64,000 nt of DNA, taken from contig NC_066520.1 in assembly GCF_024679095.1 (NCBI RefSeq), positions 9,811,908 to 9,875,907 of the forward strand, read 5' to 3'. The DNA is from Eriocheir sinensis. Its lineage: Eukaryota > Arthropoda > Malacostraca > Decapoda > Varunidae. Made by a program: the position numbers and the translations under genes. A model generated the notes under the pieces. The model worked only from the letters and a program-made list of their open reading frames with translations. It was not told where the DNA came from and searched no databases. Positions 57,532 to 64,000 of the stretch are shown here, piece after piece. The stretch's first letter is position 1. Each line of letters begins with the position of its first letter.

Positions 57532-58614
57532 AGTTTAAGGAAGTGGCGGTCAAGCTGGTTTTTAAATGAATCAATCGTATTGCACTGGAGCACTGAAGGG
57601 GGAGTTTACTCCACATTGGTGAAGAAAATTTGGTGGAACCTAAATTTATTAGTTTACACTCAAGTTTAATGCATTATTTCTCAGAACGTGTAGTCAATCA
57701 AAAACAATTAGATTTTTCAACATTCGTAAAAACATTGAGTATTTTGAAGCATTCGATCAGTCTAACTCGGAGGCGACGTTTTTCAAGAGAAAACAACTTA
57801 AGAGACGAAAGCCTTTCGTCATAAGGTTTGTTACGCAAGGATATCATCTTTCTTGCCCTACGTTGCACACTTTCTAATTTTGCAATGTCCTTTGCATGGT
57901 GGGGAGACCAAAATACCCGAAACTATTGTACAGTGGAAGTATTGCAATTTCATTCTTGTATGAAAAGTTTCTGTTAATGAAGTCCAGTATTTTGTTAGCT
58001 TTGTTTGCTGCGTCAGCACATTGCTGTGAGAATTTGAAGTTTGTCGCGGTTTTGACACCCAGGGCCTTGGCACACTGAACGCTTTTGGGTTTTGCGCCAC
58101 GTATTTCGTAACTGAGCCTCTTATTTTTGTACCAATTTGGAGAGCCTGACATTTATCTATACTATTAAAAGGCATCTCCAATCTTTGAGACCATGCTGAA
58201 ATTTTATGCAAATCTTCTTGGAGGCTTTGTCTGTCCTCGTCAGCTACTATCCATATCAGAACCTATGACATACCGTTTTTCGCAAATATCTTTCAAACGA
58301 AGACGTGGATCAGCATGGGGCTTTGGCAAAGATTGTTTCACACACTCCGCTAATTTTTGACGCTATTGTGCAATGCCAGATGCGGTTAATTATGGCGTTT
58401 ACTCTTGACTGTGATGGCAAAACCTGCGTGAGCCACTTACACATTCGAACAGGTAAGGCGTGACGTATTTGTGACGTGTATCCACCACCTACCTCCACCC
58501 CTTGCTTCCCCTGCTACCATCCCTCCCTTTCCCTCCCGCCTTCCGTCCTCCTTCCCCGCACTCTCTGCCCCCGCCATCTTTCTCCCTCATACCTCTCCCC
58601 TCCCCCGCCCCACA

Positions 58615-58616
<2 letters not shown>

Positions 58617-58680
<64 letters not shown>
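58617..58680. repeat. CT microsatellite
   Basis: About 32 CT units in the foldback element's left half, complementary to the GA tract at 59331-59553. Confidence 0.95.
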
Positions 58681-58684
<4 letters not shown>

Positions 58685-59323
58685 TGTGCTGTACACGAGA
58701 TATGAATCCATCCACACGTATGACTTTAATTAATGGCAGATAAATATAAATTATATGCCGTCTGCATCAGCATCAACAGTGATGACGAGGATGACCTGTT
58801 TGTCAATGGTGATGAATATTAAAGTAACATGTGGTCAGTTATTTACATTACTAATCCACCCATCATATCCTCGCTGACTATTTTTGTGTGCTATGACTTT
58901 TTAACATATCTACATGAACCCATATCGTATGGCAGTCTTTTCCTAATATCAGAATAAAATATTCATGTATTTCTCTAATTTTGTTTCACGTTTTTACTCT
59001 GCAATGAATTCCCGCTTCAATTCTACCCTTATTCCTTTCCGTCTCTTAAGCGATTTCCTATAAATGATCAAGCGTCAGCTACGTGCTTCATCCCATCATA
59101 CGCTCAACGTAACCTGTGGGAAGGAGGGTTACATACTCGTACAACTTTCAATGGTTGTATAATTGCCAAACAAACCTCATACAGCACTTAAGCAATATCC
59201 AATTACGCTGGAACAGGAATCAGGGTCGTGTGCCTAAAACACCCTACAATATTTAGCATATACTTTCGAGTTATCCGCCATTATAGAGAAGTCATATGTG
59301 TGTGCAAAGCTTCACATCGCATG

Positions 59324-59555
<232 letters not shown>

Positions 59556-61728
59556 ACAATCGAACACAAAGTAAGAAACAACTGACCTGCTGGGTCCCAT
59601 GAGGTTGTTTTGTAACAAGCACACTCAATCTATCTAACCAAAGGTGAAGATGAAGGACAAAAAAGAAGGCTCCTCCCCCCCCCCCCAGCCCAGCCAAAGC
59701 TGGCAGGAAAGGAAATGCATGGAAAGCTGCAAAAACTGCATGAATTTGCTAGGAAAAGAGGAGGAAATCACCACATTGCTACTACTGGGGGGGTTTGGGG
59801 GAGAAAGATGGCGCGGGGAGAGTGCAGGGAGAAGGAGGGAGGCAGGGAGGAAAGGGAGGGATGGGAGTAGGGGAAACCAGGGGTGGAGGTAGGGGGTGGA
59901 TATACGTCACAAATATGTCACGCCTCACCTGTTCGAATGTGTAAGTGGCTCACGCAGGTTTTGCCATCACAGTCAAGAGTAAACGCCATAATTAACCGCA
60001 TCTGGCAAAGCACAATAGCGTCAAAAATTAGCGGAGTGTGTGAAACAATCTGTGCCAAAGCCCCATGCTGATCCGAGTCTTCGTTTGAAAGATATTTGCG
60101 AAAAACGGTATGTCATAGGTTCTGATATGGATAGTAGGACCGAATTACCAATCTTTGTGTCGTTGGCGAATTTACTAATGAGATTATTGAGTCCAACGTC
60201 AAAGTCATTGATATGAATTATAAAGAGCACTGGGCCAAGAACTGTGCCCTGCGGGACACTACTAGTGACAGGCGCCCACTCTGAATGAAATTCGTCGATC
60301 ACCAGTCTTTGCTATCTGTTGCTCAACCAATTTGCGATCCATTGGTGTACTTTATCGTCAATACTTAGTTGCTTGAATTTATAAAATAATTTATAGTGTG
60401 GAACTTTATCAAGCGCTTTCTGAAAATCAAGATAGAACACGTCCAGTGATTTGGTTTCGTCATAAGCTGAGAAGAGGTCATTATAAAAGATCAACAGGTT
60501 TGACAAACAGGATCTCTTGTTACGGAAGCCATATTAAGAATCCTTAATTAATGAGTGGCTTTCAAGGTAAATCATAATTTTGTCTCTAATTAGGCTCTCG
60601 CGTAGCTTACCTACTACTGAAGTTAGACTAATAAGCTTATAATTACCAGGTACTTTTTTGCCTCCTTTCTTAAAAGTCGGTGTTACGTTAGCCATTTATC
60701 AATCCGAAGGCTTTGTCGCAAGAACATATTGAATACGGTTGTGAGAGAGAAGAGTATTTCGCTTTTTGTTTCTTTAAGTAGTACTTTGTCTGGTCCTGGA
60801 CTTTTATTTGTTTTAATAGATTGGAGAGCATTAACGATTTTGTCGGAAGTTATTTCAAAGTCGGGCAAGGTTGGAGTGGGATTATCGTTATCATTATTGT
60901 CATCGCTGTGTTGGTGGTATTGGTGGTAAGACTTGCACTATTGTATACCGAAAAAAAAAAGTTCAATAATTTCGCAACGCACTGGCTTTCAGTTATTAAT
61001 TTACCATCGCTGTCAGTTAAGGGTCCAATCCATTTATCATAGCCTTTTTGTTGTTTATATATTATTATTGGAAAGACTTCGGATTAGTTTTACAGCTAGC
61101 GGCGATATTTTCTCCCGACTGCGTGACTTAGGCTACTAGTCTTTTCACTCGTCGCCTGGCTTAATGATAAAGTCTAATATTTTCAGGCGTGTTTTGCACT
61201 TTCTTTAGCCTCTAGAACAAATTTCTTTCCTTAACTAAATGTTTGGTTTCGTTGTTAAATCACAGTTGACTTTTACTAGTATTACGTCGCTTCAAGGAAA
61301 ACTTGACATATGTATTCTGCTGAGTGAGCAATTGCTTTTTAAGGTTTAGCCATGCTTCCTCTACCCTGGAATCATCTGGAATCATCTGCTATTTTTGTCG
61401 AATTTTTACGAAATGAGCACATGAAATTAGGCACCTTAATTTGTTTTCAGTCGCTTTTGTTTGAGCTTTAATGTCAGCCCGCGCTAATTTGTGGCCGCAA
61501 AGACCGAGTTGTTCTCCTGTTGTAACATTACTCACTAGATTATTTTGGGTTGCTATAACAAGGTCTAGTGTGTTATTTAGTCGAGTTGGTTAAGTAACCA
61601 TTTGACTTTGATAACTATCCTCTAAAGAATCTTGCATTCTATGAAACTCAGCTTCTGTACCGGAGTGACGTCTTATCAATATGAGTGAGGTTAAAATCTC
61701 CTAATATAATTAAGTTGATGTTCAGTGA

Positions 61729-63169
<1,441 letters not shown>

Positions 63170-63890
63170 CTTGATCTTAAGGCCCATATTCTCAAACGTT
63201 TCGGGGCTGAGACACCCACATTTGATAAGGCTTTCGTAAAGGTTGTGGGTATTTCCCTGGATATTTTTATGAGCCTAATAATACTTTGACAAGGCTTCTG
63301 CACCGTGTATGTGAAAAAAAATTTCAAGACACCTTTCCAACCGAAACTGATCCTCTCGTTTGCCCATTCGGACTTTCATCGTGGGCCTTTTTTATTCCAT
63401 AAGCTATACGCCTTCCAGATCAGTATCCATCTTAGCTTTTGTCGTCCCATTCTTCCTCTTCACGGCATTTTCATTTATAAATTTAGATCATTTAGTTTAA
63501 CACGATCATTCCCACGCTTCATCACATGGCCGTATAAACCATCTCACTTGTGATTCTCGCATCCTCGACATTTCTCAAACTTTCACTGTTCCCCTTATCA
63601 TGAACCCTGCATACGACCTCTCCACGGTTTGCCTTGGCTGCATGCAGAAACAGGGAGGATGACGTGTTGTGAAGCTTTGAACCGTATTATCAGATGCTTT
63701 GGGTCTCACAACTGTTTCCAAAGGCCACAAAGATTAATCTTGTTTTCATGAGTGCTTTTCACATTCATGGTGTAGAAGTCTTGTCAAACTACCACTAGGC
63801 TCATTATTACTACCCATGGAAATACCCACAACCTCTACGAAAGCCTTATCAATTGTGGATGAGTATGTCCCGAAATATTTGAGGATAATA
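63170..63890. mobile_element. Probable foldback element: dispersed-repeat copies in inverted orientation
   Basis: 63170-63300 (CATATTCTCAAACGTTTCGG, GGCTTTCGTAAAGGTTGTGG, GTATTTCC) is repeated inverted at 63715-63890 (CCCACAACCTCTACGAAAGC, CTTATCAATTGTGG). A single arm also occurs at 48415-48580. Arms diverge by roughly 15-20 percent by eye. Ends are not defined. Confidence 0.6.
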
Positions 63891-64000
63891 TGGGTAACAC
63901 ACAACACGCAAGAAAACACCACAAAACAAGTAGCAGACAAGTTATTCTTGCAAACAAGGAATTAAGACAGCGACACAGAGAAAAGATTTATAACTCAACT

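Overview
This is a window of animal nuclear DNA, most likely from a decapod crustacean. The sequence shows intron-split conserved genes, many microsatellites (including GA, TA, ATT and CA tracts), and a dense nested set of CR1-like, Jockey-like, Penelope-like, pogo/Tigger, PIF/Harbinger, hAT, TTAA-target, MULE-like and Merlin-like elements with tRNA-derived SINEs. The taxon is inferred from this overall style, not from a diagnostic marker.

Three conserved host genes lie on the minus strand, head to tail. RPA1 (large subunit of the single-strand-DNA-binding replication protein A) starts at 21918 and runs off the left edge at position 25; eight coding exons covering its N-terminal half are present. 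RFC2 (a clamp-loader ATPase subunit) is complete in eight exons, 38882 to 29049. NDUFB8 (an accessory subunit of mitochondrial complex I) is complete in four exons, 47268 to 43226. All exon joins keep frame across GT/AG introns. RPA1 and RFC2 act in the same process: RPA coats single-stranded template, and RFC loads PCNA at primer ends. Their adjacency here may be chance or old synteny. NDUFB8 is functionally unrelated.

The introns are mostly transposon graveyards. RPA1 intron 5 (886-11367) holds a putative 5.5-kb TA-flanked element (2832-8362). Inside that sit a Jockey-like retrotransposon and a TTAA-flanked element, and the latter holds a CR1-like 3' end. The same intron carries an intact two-exon MADF-BESS gene (10807-8396, minus) whose own intron contains a SINE-broken PIF/Harbinger transposase on the opposite strand. 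RPA1 intron 2 holds a CR1-like fragment, a foldback TA element, two pogo/Tigger-like elements and a MULE-like element. RFC2 introns hold pogo-, Harbinger-, hAT- and TTAA-type insertions, several with clear target-site duplications.

From 47.3 kb to the right end I find no conserved host gene. That part holds a SINE, a Penelope-like remnant, a 60-bp perfect inverted repeat around complementary AAT/ATT tracts, an 864-bp ORF made of 42-bp acidic repeats, a minisatellite, and a CR1-like retrotransposon split by a 1.9-kb foldback element whose removal restores its reading frame.
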